Below the pieces are notes generated by a model. The model did no database searches. It was given only the letters and a program-made list of their open reading frames with translations, and was not told where the DNA came from. Positions 8,115 through 19,017 of a stretch of 64,000 nucleotides of DNA are shown one piece after another. This DNA is from Gammaproteobacteria bacterium (GTDB lineage Bacteria > Pseudomonadota > Gammaproteobacteria > Pseudomonadales > Balneatricaceae), in contig JASMLZ010000072.1 of NCBI GenBank assembly GCA_030748435.1, positions 29,911-93,910 of the forward strand. The letters run 5' to 3'. Position 1 is the stretch's first letter, and the number at the start of each line of letters is the position of its first letter. Position numbers and translations under genes: made by a program.

Positions 8115-9473
8115 CTATTTGCCAATACAGAAAGAGCTAAATATCCGTCCCAACAGGTCGTCTGTGGTAAATTGACCGGTAATTTCACTCAGGCAGTTTT
8201 GCGCCAGACGCAGATCTTCTGCCAACAGTTCACCCGCTTGACTGTAGGCCAATTGATCGGCGCCCTGTTGTAAATATGTTGCTGCCCTCTGTAGAGCATC
8301 AAGATGGCGTCGGCGAGCACTAAAACCACCTTCCAAGGTGCTTTGGTAACCCACAATATCTTTTAGGCACTGGCGTAAATCCGCTATACCTTGGCCTTGC
8401 TTGGCGCTGATAGCAATAACGGGTATGTTACCCTCTTGCTGGATTCCAGCAGGGTCGCCAGTTAAGTCGATTTTATTACGTACCAGAGTAATATGATCAG
8501 GCATGGATTGCTGTGGCAGTAGGCTCTGCCAAAGTTGTTTGGGACTGCTGTGTTCACGGCAGTCTTGCAGCAAGAGAATTTGGTCAGCGTTTTGAATGGC
8601 TTTGATCGCCCTTGCGATGCCTATTTGCTCAACTTGATCAGGGCTGTCTCGTAAGCCGGCAGTATCAATGATATGCAAAGGCAGGCCATCAATATGAATG
8701 GTTTCTTGCAGCGTATCGCGAGTGGTACCAGCCACACCGGTCACGATAGCCCGGTCTTGGCCAGCCAGAGCATTTAGCAGGCTGGATTTGCCCGCATTGG
8801 GCGCGCCGGCAATAACCACTTGCATGCCTTCTTGTAACAGGCTGCCTTGTTGTGCTACCAACAGCACCGAGTCAAGTTGGTGACACACGTCACCTAGCAA
8901 TCCACTTACTTTGCCATCAGCTAAAAAATCGATTTCTTCTTCAGGAAAATCAATGGCAGCTTCCACATATAAGCGCAGATGGATAAGTTGTTCTACTAGG
9001 CTATCTACCTGACGACTAAACTCGCCTTGCATAGAGCGCAAGGCATTGCGTGCCGCTTGCTCGGAACTGGCATTAATCAGATCGGCAATAGATTCTGCCT
9101 GTGCCAAATCCAGTTTGTCATTGATAAAGGCTCGTTCACTAAATTCTCCCGGCCGTGCGAGCTCTGCCCCCAGTAGAGTCAGTTCGCTCAGTAACATATC
9201 CATGACAACCTGACCGCCATGTCCCTGGAATTCGAATACATCTTCGCCGGTAAAAGAGTCCGGGCCGGGAAAGTATAGGGTAATACCCGCATCGATTTGC
9301 TGACCCTGACAATCAAAAATGGGGCCATAGTGGGCATGGCGGGGCTGGCCAGTATTGTGGCTTAGCTGTTGGCCTATGGTTAAAGCATGAGGGCCGGATA
9401 AACGAATAATACCGACCCCACCGTTGCCGGGAGGGGTAGTTTGGGCACAGATTGTGGTATTGGGTGCTTGCAT
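8115..9473 (-). CDS. mnmE: tRNA modification GTPase MnmE
   Basis: A potassium-activated GTPase that partners MnmG in wobble-uridine modification. The 452-residue product begins with the folate-binding domain ([21 protein letters not shown]), then a helical region interrupted by the G domain with [24 protein letters not shown] and RNKID, and ends in the catalytic FCIGK motif. Length matches E. coli (454). It follows yidC on the same strand, but a strong hairpin lies between them, so it may have its own promoter. Its partner mnmG is also in the window, about 7 kb away. Confidence 0.97.
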   Translation of the reverse strand: MQAPNTTICAQTTPPGNGGVGIIRLSGPHALTIGQQLSHNTGQPRHAHYGPIFDCQGQQIDAGITLYFPGPDSFTGEDVFEFQGHGGQVVMDMLLSELTLLGAELARPGEFSERAFINDKLDLAQAESIADLINASSEQAARNALRSMQGEFSRQVDSLVEQLIHLRLYVEAAIDFPEEEIDFLADGKVSGLLGDVCHQLDSVLLVAQQGSLLQEGMQVVIAGAPNAGKSSLLNALAGQDRAIVTGVAGTTRDTLQETIHIDGLPLHIIDTAGLRDSPDQVEQIGIARAIKAIQNADQILLLQDCREHSSPKQLWQSLLPQQSMPDHITLVRNKIDLTGDPAGIQQEGNIPVIAISAKQGQGIADLRQCLKDIVGYQSTLEGGFSARRRHLDALQRAATYLQQGADQLAYSQAGELLAEDLRLAQNCLSEITGQFTTDDLLGRIFSSFCIGK

Positions 9474-9494
9474 GATTGTTAGTATACCAAAAAG

Positions 9495-9531
9495 CCAAAG
9501 GGGTCAGATGAAACTCACCTGACCCCTTTGG
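9495..9531 (-). terminator. Strong hairpin terminator between yidC and mnmE
   Basis: A perfect 13-bp stem (CCAAAGGGGTCAG / CTGACCCCTTTGG) with an 11-nt loop. On the minus strand it is followed by GCTTTTTGG, a short T-run, so it probably ends yidC transcripts or attenuates read-through into mnmE. Confidence 0.7.
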
Positions 9532-9548
9532 ATTGATGCACCTTTGGG

Positions 9549-11207
9549 CTAGTGCTGTTTACCCTGCATATCACGTTCAATACGCTTGGTAATAACATAT
9601 TGCTGAGCAATGGATAGTATGTTGTTAACTACCCAGTAAAGTACCAGACCAGCAGGGAACCACAGGAAGAAGAAGGTGAATACCAGCGGCAACATCTTCA
9701 TAATCTTGGCCTGCATGGGGTCAGGAGGTGTTGGGTTTAGCAACTGCTGGATAAACATGGTGGCTCCCATAACTACAGGCAGTACAAAAAATGGGTCTTG
9801 TACGGACAGGTCGGTAATCCACAGATAGAAGGGTGCATGGCGTAGTTCAACACTTTCCATCAGCATCCAGTAGAGGCCGATAAATACTGGCATCTGGATC
9901 AGGATGGGAAAGCAGCCACTTAGTGGGTTGGCTTTCTCGCGCTTATAAAGTTCCATCATACCCTGTGACATCTTTTGACGATCGTCACCATAGCGCTCTT
10001 TAAGCTTGGCAATTTCTGGTGCCAGAGCCCGCATTTTGGCCATTGAGCGATAGGAGATAGCAGATGGGTAGAAGAAAAATGCCTTCACACACAGGGTAAC
10101 CAGAATAATGGCCACACCCCAGTTGCCCACAAAGCCGTACATGGTGTTTAGCAACCAGAACAGAGGCTGGGCAATCCACCATAGCCAGCCATAGTCGACT
10201 ACCAAATCCAGATTTTCAGAAATAGCTTCCAAATCATCCTGAATTTTCGGACCCACATACAACTGAGCACTGGTACTGCCTTGCTGGCCAGGTTGCAGGT
10301 GCATGGCAGGGCTCACAAAACCGGCAATATAGTTGCCATTGCTGACGCGTGTACTGTAGGTGTGGTCTTGTTCAGAGTTAGGTACCCAAGCGCTAACAAA
10401 GTAGTGTTGTAACATGGCCACCCAACCACCCTTGGCGGTAGCCTTCAGGTTTTCTTCGTCCATGTCGTCAAAGTCATAACGCTTGTACTTTTCGTCATTC
10501 AAAGAGAAGGCAGGGCCGATATAAGCAGACATGCCCATACTGGTACTGGCTGTTGGGTCAGCGGAACGGTCGCGTTTTAGTTGACCAAATAGATTAGCAG
10601 ACCAGGGTTGGCTGGATTGGTTGTTAACCTTATAAGTTAATTTGATCAGATGGCTGCCACGGGTAAAGCTATATATCTTATCGATACGGGCGCCGTACTG
10701 GTCAGTAAATGACAGGGTGACATCCAGACTGTCCTCATTGTCACCCATGGTGTAGCTTGGCTGGCTAGCTTTATAGACAGGACGACTAACGGCGTCTGTA
10801 CCGTGACTGCCAACCAGACCACTTTGGGCAACATAGGTACGCTGTTGATTTTGTTCCAACAAAGTGAAAGGTACATCCGGATGATCCATCTCCGCCAAAT
10901 ACTTGGCTAAAGAAGCCTGAATGATATCACCGCCACGGGTATCGATGGTGACTTGCAGAGCATCCGTTGTAACATCAATCAATGTTGGTGATGCTAAACC
11001 GGTGTCAGTATGATTAGTACTGCTAACCACCTGATTGCCTGTATTGATAGCAAAATCAGTACTAACCGTGTCTTCCTGATAGGCAGAAACACTGGTGACC
11101 TGAGTTGGCTCGACACTGGTGGGACCGTAATCCTCGTTCCACTGCAGCATCATAATATAGGAAATGACACCAAGTGCGCCAATAAGTAGTATGCGTTGGA
11201 AGTCCAT
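9549..11207 (-). CDS. yidC: Membrane protein insertase YidC
   Basis: A 552-residue inner-membrane insertase that works with or without SecYEG. It shows an N-terminal signal anchor (FQRILLIGALGVISYIMML), a large periplasmic beta-sandwich domain (residues ~60-330), then the conserved Oxa1-type core with WGVAIILVTLCVKAFFFYPS, GCFPILIQMPVFIGLYWML and the C-terminal LVLYWVVNNILSIAQQYVI. Length matches E. coli (548). The usual small gene yidD is absent: only 87 bp separate it from rnpA. Confidence 0.97.
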   Translation of the reverse strand: MDFQRILLIGALGVISYIMMLQWNEDYGPTSVEPTQVTSVSAYQEDTVSTDFAINTGNQVVSSTNHTDTGLASPTLIDVTTDALQVTIDTRGGDIIQASLAKYLAEMDHPDVPFTLLEQNQQRTYVAQSGLVGSHGTDAVSRPVYKASQPSYTMGDNEDSLDVTLSFTDQYGARIDKIYSFTRGSHLIKLTYKVNNQSSQPWSANLFGQLKRDRSADPTASTSMGMSAYIGPAFSLNDEKYKRYDFDDMDEENLKATAKGGWVAMLQHYFVSAWVPNSEQDHTYSTRVSNGNYIAGFVSPAMHLQPGQQGSTSAQLYVGPKIQDDLEAISENLDLVVDYGWLWWIAQPLFWLLNTMYGFVGNWGVAIILVTLCVKAFFFYPSAISYRSMAKMRALAPEIAKLKERYGDDRQKMSQGMMELYKREKANPLSGCFPILIQMPVFIGLYWMLMESVELRHAPFYLWITDLSVQDPFFVLPVVMGATMFIQQLLNPTPPDPMQAKIMKMLPLVFTFFFLWFPAGLVLYWVVNNILSIAQQYVITKRIERDMQGKQH

Positions 11208-11294
11208 AGGGCGTTTCGTCTAGTGGTAATTAAACTGCTTTTTTAATTCAACCGTGATTATAGGGTCTGAAATACTGGTGGCAACCATAGGCGG

Positions 11295-11669
11295 CTATTT
11301 CTGAGGGCTTTGTTGCATTTTTTTAGCTAAACGGCGCCATTGTTTGTTAAAAAGCTTGTGTAATAAAGGCTTTTCCATCTCACCGAGACCTTTGCGAGCA
11401 AGAACAACAATATCTACTGGTGGTTGCAGAGGGTGTTCTAGAGTGCGAAAAGATTCCCGCAGAGTGCGCTTAATGCGGTTACGGTCAACGGCACGTTTAA
11501 CGTGCTTTTTGGCAATAACCAAGCCCAGACGAGAATGGGGCGTTTGTGCAGGGCGAGCTAATATTAGCAGGTGCTGATCAGAGACTTTAAAGTCAGCTTT
11601 ATCAAATACCCTTCGATAATCCCCGGCAGTTAACAGGCGTCGCTGCCGAGAAAAGTCGAATTCGTTCAT
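11295..11669 (-). CDS. rnpA: Ribonuclease P protein component
   Basis: A 124-residue basic protein subunit of RNase P, which binds the catalytic RNA and the 5' leader of pre-tRNA. The signature RNRIKRTLRESFR (family RNR motif) is present near residues 62-74, preceded by GLVIAKKHVKRAVD. It follows rpmH by 44 bp on the same strand, the universal rpmH-rnpA pairing. Confidence 0.96.
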   Translation of the reverse strand: MNEFDFSRQRRLLTAGDYRRVFDKADFKVSDQHLLILARPAQTPHSRLGLVIAKKHVKRAVDRNRIKRTLRESFRTLEHPLQPPVDIVVLARKGLGEMEKPLLHKLFNKQWRRLAKKMQQSPQK

Positions 11670-11713
11670 AGCTAGTAGTGGTTTAAATGCTAACTAGCGT
11701 ATAGGCAATGAGC

Positions 11714-11848
11714 TTATGCGCTCAGACGCTTACGGCCTTTGGCACGACGAGCGTTAATTACCGCACGGCCGCCGGCAGTAGCCATACGGGCACGGAAACC
11801 GTGTGTGCGCTTGCGCTTCAGTACGCTGGGTTGAAACGTTCTTTTCAT
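11714..11848 (-). CDS. rpmH: 50S ribosomal protein L34
   Basis: A 44-codon gene too short for the ORF track. The product starts [20 protein letters not shown] and ends KGRKRLSA, a complete L34 sequence. TAA is at 11714-11716 and the ATG at 11846-11848. It heads the minus-strand rpmH-rnpA-yidC group and diverges from dnaA. Confidence 0.98.
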   Translation of the reverse strand: MKRTFQPSVLKRKRTHGFRARMATAGGRAVINARRAKGRKRLSA

Positions 11849-12082
11849 GATCGGTCTCGCTAAAAATAATTAAGTTAAAAGCCAATAAGGTCGGCGGTTC
11901 AAACTAGGCGCGCAATTATATGGAAATAATGCCCCCTGTGCAAGGTAATTTTGCATTTCTGCGAACACTTGATGGACTATTCTACTGTTCTTAACAGGGT
12001 GTTTTGTCTCTGGCTCGGTATTATAAACCTAATTAACTGATTATAATAAGGAAATATGTTTTTTTCAGAGTCCACTGATTGC

Positions 12083-12105
12083 TGTGGATAAGTGTCTGTG
12101 GATAA
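12083..12105 (-). promoter_or_regulatory. Pair of perfect DnaA boxes upstream of dnaA
   Basis: Two TGTGGATAA boxes (12083 and 12097), same orientation, 14 bp apart start to start. They lie in the 427-bp rpmH-dnaA gap, which also has an AT-rich stretch (about 12000-12070) and repeat family 2. They may autoregulate dnaA or form part of an origin, as in Pseudomonas where oriC lies in this gap. Confidence 0.75.
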
Positions 12106-12149
12106 TGTTAGAATCTACTACTATTTTTATGATTATCTGGTGTGTGTTA

Positions 12150-12243
12150 TCAATTAGCTGAGTAACCATGATGTTGAGTCATTTTTTGTGCTGAGTCAGT
12201 CTGGGAAAGGGCTGCAGCCAAGTCATTAAGCTAATTGAAAACA
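12150..12243. repeat. Short inverted-end repeat, family 2, copy 2
   Basis: A 94-bp version of the element at 1491-1625. Left end TCAATTAGCTGAGTAAC and right end GTCATTAAGCTAATTGA are imperfect inverted repeats; the interior TTTTTTGTGCTGA is shared with copy 1. It lies only 32 bp upstream of the dnaA start codon, so it is probably within the dnaA leader or promoter. Confidence 0.6.
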
Positions 12244-12275
12244 CCCTCTGGTCCTCTTGTCGGTAATTTATCAAT

Positions 12276-13739
12276 ATGTCCATGTCTTATTGGTCCCAAA
12301 TACTTGCTAGCTTGCAGTCTGAATTGCCGAGTCAGCCCTTTAATACCTGGGTTAAGCCTCTGCAAATGCAAGAGCAGGATTTGCACTTGCAGCTGTTGGC
12401 GCCAAACAAATTTTTCAAAAATTGGGTAGAGGACAAATATCTGTCGCGTATTCAGGAATTGGCACGAGAGCAATTTGGTTCCACTATGCAGGTAAGTTTG
12501 GGGGTTAGTCAGGTAAATAAAGCCAAGCCGTCCTTTTTGCATCAGGCAAAGTCCTCTGGCACGACTTCTGCACCACCCCCCGCTCCCCCATCAGCTTTTG
12601 AGCAACCAGCAACGACCTCTGCGGTTAATGCAGTAACTGCAGTAAGTAATGAGGTAACACCGCTGGAGGCTGGCTCGGCAACGGAGCGCAAGGTACAGGT
12701 AGACGGTTCTTTACGTCATCAGAGCTATCTTAACCGGGCTTTTACCTTTGCCAGCTTTGTGCAAGGTAAATCCAATCAGCTGGCTTTGGCTGCGGCCAAG
12801 CAGGTAGCGGAAAACCCCGGTAGTTCCTATAATCCCCTGTTCCTATATGGTGGTGTAGGCTTGGGTAAAACGCATTTGATGCATGCGGTTGGTGCTGCCT
12901 TATTAGAGCATAATCCTCATGCCAAGGTGGTATATCTGCACTCTGAGCGGTTTGTGGCAGATATGGTAAAAGCCCTACAGTTAAACGCCATAAATGATTT
13001 TAAGCGCTTCTACCGTTCCGTTGATGCGTTGTTAATTGATGATATCCAGTTTTTTGCCGGCAAAGAGCGGTCGCAAGAAGAGTTTTTCCATACTTTTAAT
13101 GCGCTGTTGGAAAGTGGTCAGCAAATGATTCTTACCTGTGATCGCTATCCCAAGGAAATAGAGGGCCTGGAGGAGCGTTTAAAGTCCCGTTTTGGTTGGG
13201 GTTTGCCCGTTGCTGTGGAGCCTCCTGAATTGGAAACAAGGGTGGCTATTTTGCTAAAGAAAGCGCAAGAAGCAGGTGTTTACCTGCCAGAAAATGCAGC
13301 TTTTTTTCTGGCCAAGCGCATTCGCTCTAATGTGCGCGAACTGGAAGGTGCGTTAAAGCGTGTTATTGCTAATGCCCACTTTACTGGTGAAGCTATCAGT
13401 GAAGCTTTTGTACAAGAGTCCCTAAAAGACCTGCTGGCCCTGCAAGACAAGCAGGTAAGTATTGATAATATTCAAAAGACAGTGGCTGGTTATTATAAAA
13501 TACGGGTGGCGGATATTCTTTCCAAACGACGCACCCGTTCTGTAGCAAGGCCTCGGCAGCTAGCTATGGCACTGGCTAAAGAGCTCACCAACCATAGTTA
13601 CCCCGAAATAGGTGATGCTTTTGGTGGTAGGGATCATACCACTGTATTGCATGCCTGCAGAAAAATAAAAGAGTTGCGCGATATGGATCGCGAAATACAT
13701 GATGATTATGCTAATTTATATCGTACACTTACGGTATAA
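12276..13739 (+). CDS. dnaA: Chromosomal replication initiator DnaA
   Basis: A 487-residue AAA+ initiator that binds DnaA boxes and melts the origin. Domain I starts at [27 protein letters not shown]; a variable alanine/proline-rich linker follows (~90-150). Domain III has Walker [10 protein letters not shown] near residues 191-199 and the Walker B region [21 protein letters not shown]. Domain IV carries the DNA-binding signature [15 protein letters not shown] near 450-463. The linker is slightly longer than in E. coli (467 residues). First gene of dnaA-dnaN-recF-gyrB, 30 bp before dnaN. Confidence 0.98.
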   Translation: MSMSYWSQILASLQSELPSQPFNTWVKPLQMQEQDLHLQLLAPNKFFKNWVEDKYLSRIQELAREQFGSTMQVSLGVSQVNKAKPSFLHQAKSSGTTSAPPPAPPSAFEQPATTSAVNAVTAVSNEVTPLEAGSATERKVQVDGSLRHQSYLNRAFTFASFVQGKSNQLALAAAKQVAENPGSSYNPLFLYGGVGLGKTHLMHAVGAALLEHNPHAKVVYLHSERFVADMVKALQLNAINDFKRFYRSVDALLIDDIQFFAGKERSQEEFFHTFNALLESGQQMILTCDRYPKEIEGLEERLKSRFGWGLPVAVEPPELETRVAILLKKAQEAGVYLPENAAFFLAKRIRSNVRELEGALKRVIANAHFTGEAISEAFVQESLKDLLALQDKQVSIDNIQKTVAGYYKIRVADILSKRRTRSVARPRQLAMALAKELTNHSYPEIGDAFGGRDHTTVLHACRKIKELRDMDREIHDDYANLYRTLTV

Positions 13740-13769
13740 AAATCGGTTTAACCTTAACAGGAAAGTTGT

Positions 13770-14873
13770 ATGAAATTTACTATTAGCCGCGAAGCTTTAT
13801 TGACACCACTGGTATTAGTGGCGGGCGTTGTTGAGCGTCGCCAAACCTTACCTATCTTGGCCAATATATTGTTGGTAGTAGAAGATAAGCAACTTAGTCT
13901 TACGGGCACTGATCTGGAAGTTGAACTGGTGGGTCGTGCCTTACTGGAAGAGGAAGCAGTATCAGGCAGTGTTACTGTGCCGGCACGTAAGCTTTTGGAT
14001 ATTTGTAAATCCTTGCCTGATCATGCGGTAATCGAAATCAGTCAACAAGATGATCAGATATATGTGCGTTCGGCCCGCAGTAAGTTTAAGTTATCCACAT
14101 TGCCAGCCGCTGACTTTCCCAATGTGGAAGACAGCCCCGAGTCCTTCGAGTTTGAGCTGCCTCAAAGCAGCCTGAAGAGTCTGATTGATAAAACAGGTTT
14201 TGCTATGGCGCAACAGGATGTGCGTTATTACCTGAATGGCATGTTGTTTGAGATCAAGGCCAGTCAGCTGCGCACGGTTGCCACTGACGGCCATCGTCTG
14301 GCTACCAGTGTGACCCCGATAGCCTTGCCGGAACAGGCTGGACAACAGCTTATTGTGCCGCGCAAAGGTGTGCTGGAATTAGCGCGTTTAATGAATGATG
14401 AAGAGGCCACTGTTAAATTGGTGATCGGTGCCAGTCATGTGCGAGCATTTACCCAGGATTTTATTTTCACTTCTAAGCTTGTTGATGGCAAGTTCCCCGA
14501 TTATGAGCGCGTTTTGCCCAAAAATGGCGACAAGATCGTGCTAATTGACCGATTGGCTATGCGTGGTGTTCTAAGCCGTGCAGCGATTCTTTCCAATGAG
14601 AAATATCGCGGTGTTAGGGTCACCCTGAGCGACACTAACCTGCAGGTTGTAGCCAATAATCCGGAGCAGGAAGAAGCGGAAGAAAATCTGATGGTTGATT
14701 ATCAGGGTGCACAAATCGAGATTGGCTTTAATGTAGGCTATGTGCTTGATGTATTGAGTGTTTTGACTAGTAGTGATGTTAAAATAACGCTCAGTGATGC
14801 CAATTCCAGTGCCCTTCTGTCTGATGGTGATGAGGGCGATGCGCAGTACGTCATTATGCCTATGCGTTTGTAA
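13770..14873 (+). CDS. dnaN: DNA polymerase III beta sliding clamp
   Basis: A 367-residue clamp subunit (E. coli 366) that tethers polymerase III to DNA. It begins MKFTISREALLTPLVLVAGVVERRQTLPILAN and ends with the family's C-terminal YVIMPMRL. A ribosome binding site (AGGAAAG) precedes the ATG. The coding sequence contains a perfect DnaA box, TTATCCACA, at 14091-14099. Confidence 0.98.
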   Translation: MKFTISREALLTPLVLVAGVVERRQTLPILANILLVVEDKQLSLTGTDLEVELVGRALLEEEAVSGSVTVPARKLLDICKSLPDHAVIEISQQDDQIYVRSARSKFKLSTLPAADFPNVEDSPESFEFELPQSSLKSLIDKTGFAMAQQDVRYYLNGMLFEIKASQLRTVATDGHRLATSVTPIALPEQAGQQLIVPRKGVLELARLMNDEEATVKLVIGASHVRAFTQDFIFTSKLVDGKFPDYERVLPKNGDKIVLIDRLAMRGVLSRAAILSNEKYRGVRVTLSDTNLQVVANNPEQEEAEENLMVDYQGAQIEIGFNVGYVLDVLSVLTSSDVKITLSDANSSALLSDGDEGDAQYVIMPMRL

Positions 14874-14950
14874 TTGCCTGTTTGTATCATGCTTCAGAAG
14901 GCTTTGAATAGTCTGCCCAAAGGTGCCTTTTGCCCATGATATCCACAATT

Positions 14951-14959
14951 TTATCCACA
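14951..14959 (+). promoter_or_regulatory. DnaA box before recF
   Basis: A perfect TTATCCACA in the 96-bp dnaN-recF gap, 11 bp before the recF start; a partial ATATCCACA lies just before it at 14940. It could affect recF translation or transcription, or titrate DnaA. Confidence 0.6.
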
Positions 14960-14969
14960 GAGGCTTCTG

Positions 14970-16073
14970 GTGTCTATTAAGCACTTAACGGTGCAGGATC
15001 TGCGTAATTTACAGCAGGTGGACATGCAACCTGATGCTGGCATTAATATTATCACTGGTGCCAATGCCAGTGGTAAAACCAGTTTACTGGAAGCTATTCA
15101 TATGCTGGCTTTGGCCCGATCCTTTCGCAGCCATCGCCTGGCTTCGGTCATTACGGCAGGAAGTTCAGCTTGCCAGTTATTTGCTCGTATTGACGCGCCT
15201 GGCGGCGGTAGCATACCTCTGGGTATGTCACGTCGTTTGGATGGTGAGCATCAAATACGCCTTAATGGAGAAACTCTGCGCTCTACATCTGAGTTGGCCA
15301 TGTTACTGCCGGTACAGGTTATTGCTCCCGCAGGCACAGGCTTGTTGGATGCTAGTCCCGGGGCACGCAGGCAGTTTTTAGACTGGGGAGCCTTCCACCA
15401 TGATGAACGCTTTTATGGACTCTGGAAACAGGCTCAGAGGCTCTTAAAACAAAGGAATAGTAGTCTAAAATGTGGTACCATGGAGGCTTCTGTAAGGGCT
15501 AGTTTTGAGCCCGCCTTGGTAAGGGTCTCAGAGCAGTTGGATATGCTCAGAAAGGCCTATTTGGAAGCGCTGGAGCCATTGTTCTTTGCCAGTCTGGAAA
15601 ATATAGTAGTCATACCCGAGTTAAATCTCAGTTACTACCGGGGCTGGAATAAAGATAAGTCTCTGGTCAGTGTCTTGGACGAAACGTTGGAGCGGGATAA
15701 ACAGTTTGGCTATACCCAGCGAGGGCCTCAGCGTGCAGATTTGCGTTTTACCGTACAGGGAGTGAATGCTGCCGAGCGCCTGTCTCGTGGACAGCAAAAG
15801 CTGGTGACCATTGCTTTGCGCTTGGCACAAGGGCAGTTGTTAAGCCTGTGCGGGCAACGGCGCTGTTTGTTTTTGGTAGATGATTTGGCTGCTGAGCTGG
15901 ACCAAAATCATTTGCGCCAGGTCTGTGAGCAATTGGTGGCTATAGATTCACAAGTGTTTGTTACTGCGGTTAAAGCCAGTGAATTGCTGGATGTTTGGCC
16001 GCAAGGTACGTCCTTGGCTCATTTCACTATTGAGCAAGGTAAAGTGGTTGCCGGTCATAAAGCGGCGCAATAA
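14970..16073 (+). CDS. recF: DNA replication and repair protein RecF
   Basis: A 367-residue SMC-like ATPase that loads RecA at gaps with RecO and RecR. The start is GTG (MSIKHLTVQDLRNLQQVD). Walker A GANASGKT occupies residues 30-37; the ABC-type signature RLSRGQQKLV is near 270 and is followed by the Walker B region CLFLVDDLAAELD. Length is close to the E. coli protein (357). Confidence 0.97.
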   Translation: MSIKHLTVQDLRNLQQVDMQPDAGINIITGANASGKTSLLEAIHMLALARSFRSHRLASVITAGSSACQLFARIDAPGGGSIPLGMSRRLDGEHQIRLNGETLRSTSELAMLLPVQVIAPAGTGLLDASPGARRQFLDWGAFHHDERFYGLWKQAQRLLKQRNSSLKCGTMEASVRASFEPALVRVSEQLDMLRKAYLEALEPLFFASLENIVVIPELNLSYYRGWNKDKSLVSVLDETLERDKQFGYTQRGPQRADLRFTVQGVNAAERLSRGQQKLVTIALRLAQGQLLSLCGQRRCLFLVDDLAAELDQNHLRQVCEQLVAIDSQVFVTAVKASELLDVWPQGTSLAHFTIEQGKVVAGHKAAQ

Positions 16074-16129
16074 TTAAATTGATTGGTGCCCTGAAGGGGT
16101 GCCTTAACTTGGATGTTGGAGCTATATAG

Positions 16130-18547
<2,418 letters not shown>

Positions 18548-18576
18548 TTAAGCTATACCCTTAATAGCTCCATCAA

Positions 18577-18606
18577 TAAAAACCACCTTATAAGGTGGTT
18601 TTTTTA
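18577..18606 (+). terminator. Rho-independent terminator of gyrB
   Basis: AAAAACCACCTTATAAGGTGGTTTTTTT: a perfect 10-bp palindromic stem flanked by A and T runs, 30 bp after the gyrB stop. It could work in both directions. Confidence 0.9.
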
Positions 18607-18631
18607 TGGGTCAACTTTGTCATTGCCTTTA

Positions 18632-18840
18632 ATCTAAAAACCTCAGCCGGCCCTTATATCTCTCGTAAGGTGTTGAAATGCTATTAAAGTGGCCGGTGAT
18701 TCTATTTGTGCTGAAGGCTTTGCGTTGGACCCATATACACAATCATCGTTGTCATTCCTCGCTCTTGCCAGGGGCTACTTGTCTGCGAGGAGTGTCTTGT
18801 CTTGCGGCCCTGTTTCTTAGACTTAACTGAGGCCTTTCGG
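18632..18840. repeat. Inverted-end repeat (MITE-like), family 1, copy C (inverted)
   Basis: About 209 bp in the gyrB-glyS gap, the reverse complement of copies at 5946 and 30401. Matching blocks include CTTATATCT...GTAAGG, AAAGTGGCC, ATCGTTGTCATTCC-GCTCTTGCCA and CTTGCGGCCCTGT. Ends are TCTAAAAACCTCAGCC and TTAACTGAGGCCTTTCGG; TTTAA flanks both sides. It is the most diverged and shortest copy, and lies directly beside the first parS site. Confidence 0.75.
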
Positions 18841-18865
18841 TTTAATTAGCCGTCTGGCCTTGATA

Positions 18866-18881
18866 TGTTCCACGTGAAACA
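18866..18881. promoter_or_regulatory. parS site 1 (ParB-binding centromere)
   Basis: TGTTCCACGTGAAACA, which fits the widespread bacterial parS consensus TGTTNCACGTGAAACA. ParB loads here to organise and segregate the origin region. The parAB genes usually lie beyond mnmG, to the left of this window. Confidence 0.95.
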
Positions 18882-18959
18882 CTGGGTAAAAGGTTTTCCA
18901 TCTATTCCATATGGTTTGATACAAGCTTGGATTGGTACTGGTTATTATTGGTTATAAAT

Positions 18960-18986
18960 AAAAAAGCCGTGCAATTTGCACGGCTG
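18960..18986 (-). terminator. Rho-independent terminator of glyQS
   Basis: On the minus strand, GCCGTGC-AAATT-GCACGGC followed by TTTTTTA. It lies between the two parS sites, about 30 bp after the glyS stop codon. Confidence 0.85.
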
Positions 18987-18987
18987 A

Positions 18988-19003
18988 TGTTCCACGTGAA
19001 ACA
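18988..19003. promoter_or_regulatory. parS site 2 (ParB-binding centromere)
   Basis: A second TGTTCCACGTGAAACA, identical to parS site 1, 122 bp away and only 15 bp from the glyS stop codon. Confidence 0.95.
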
Positions 19004-19017
19004 TTGGCTTCTGGTTT

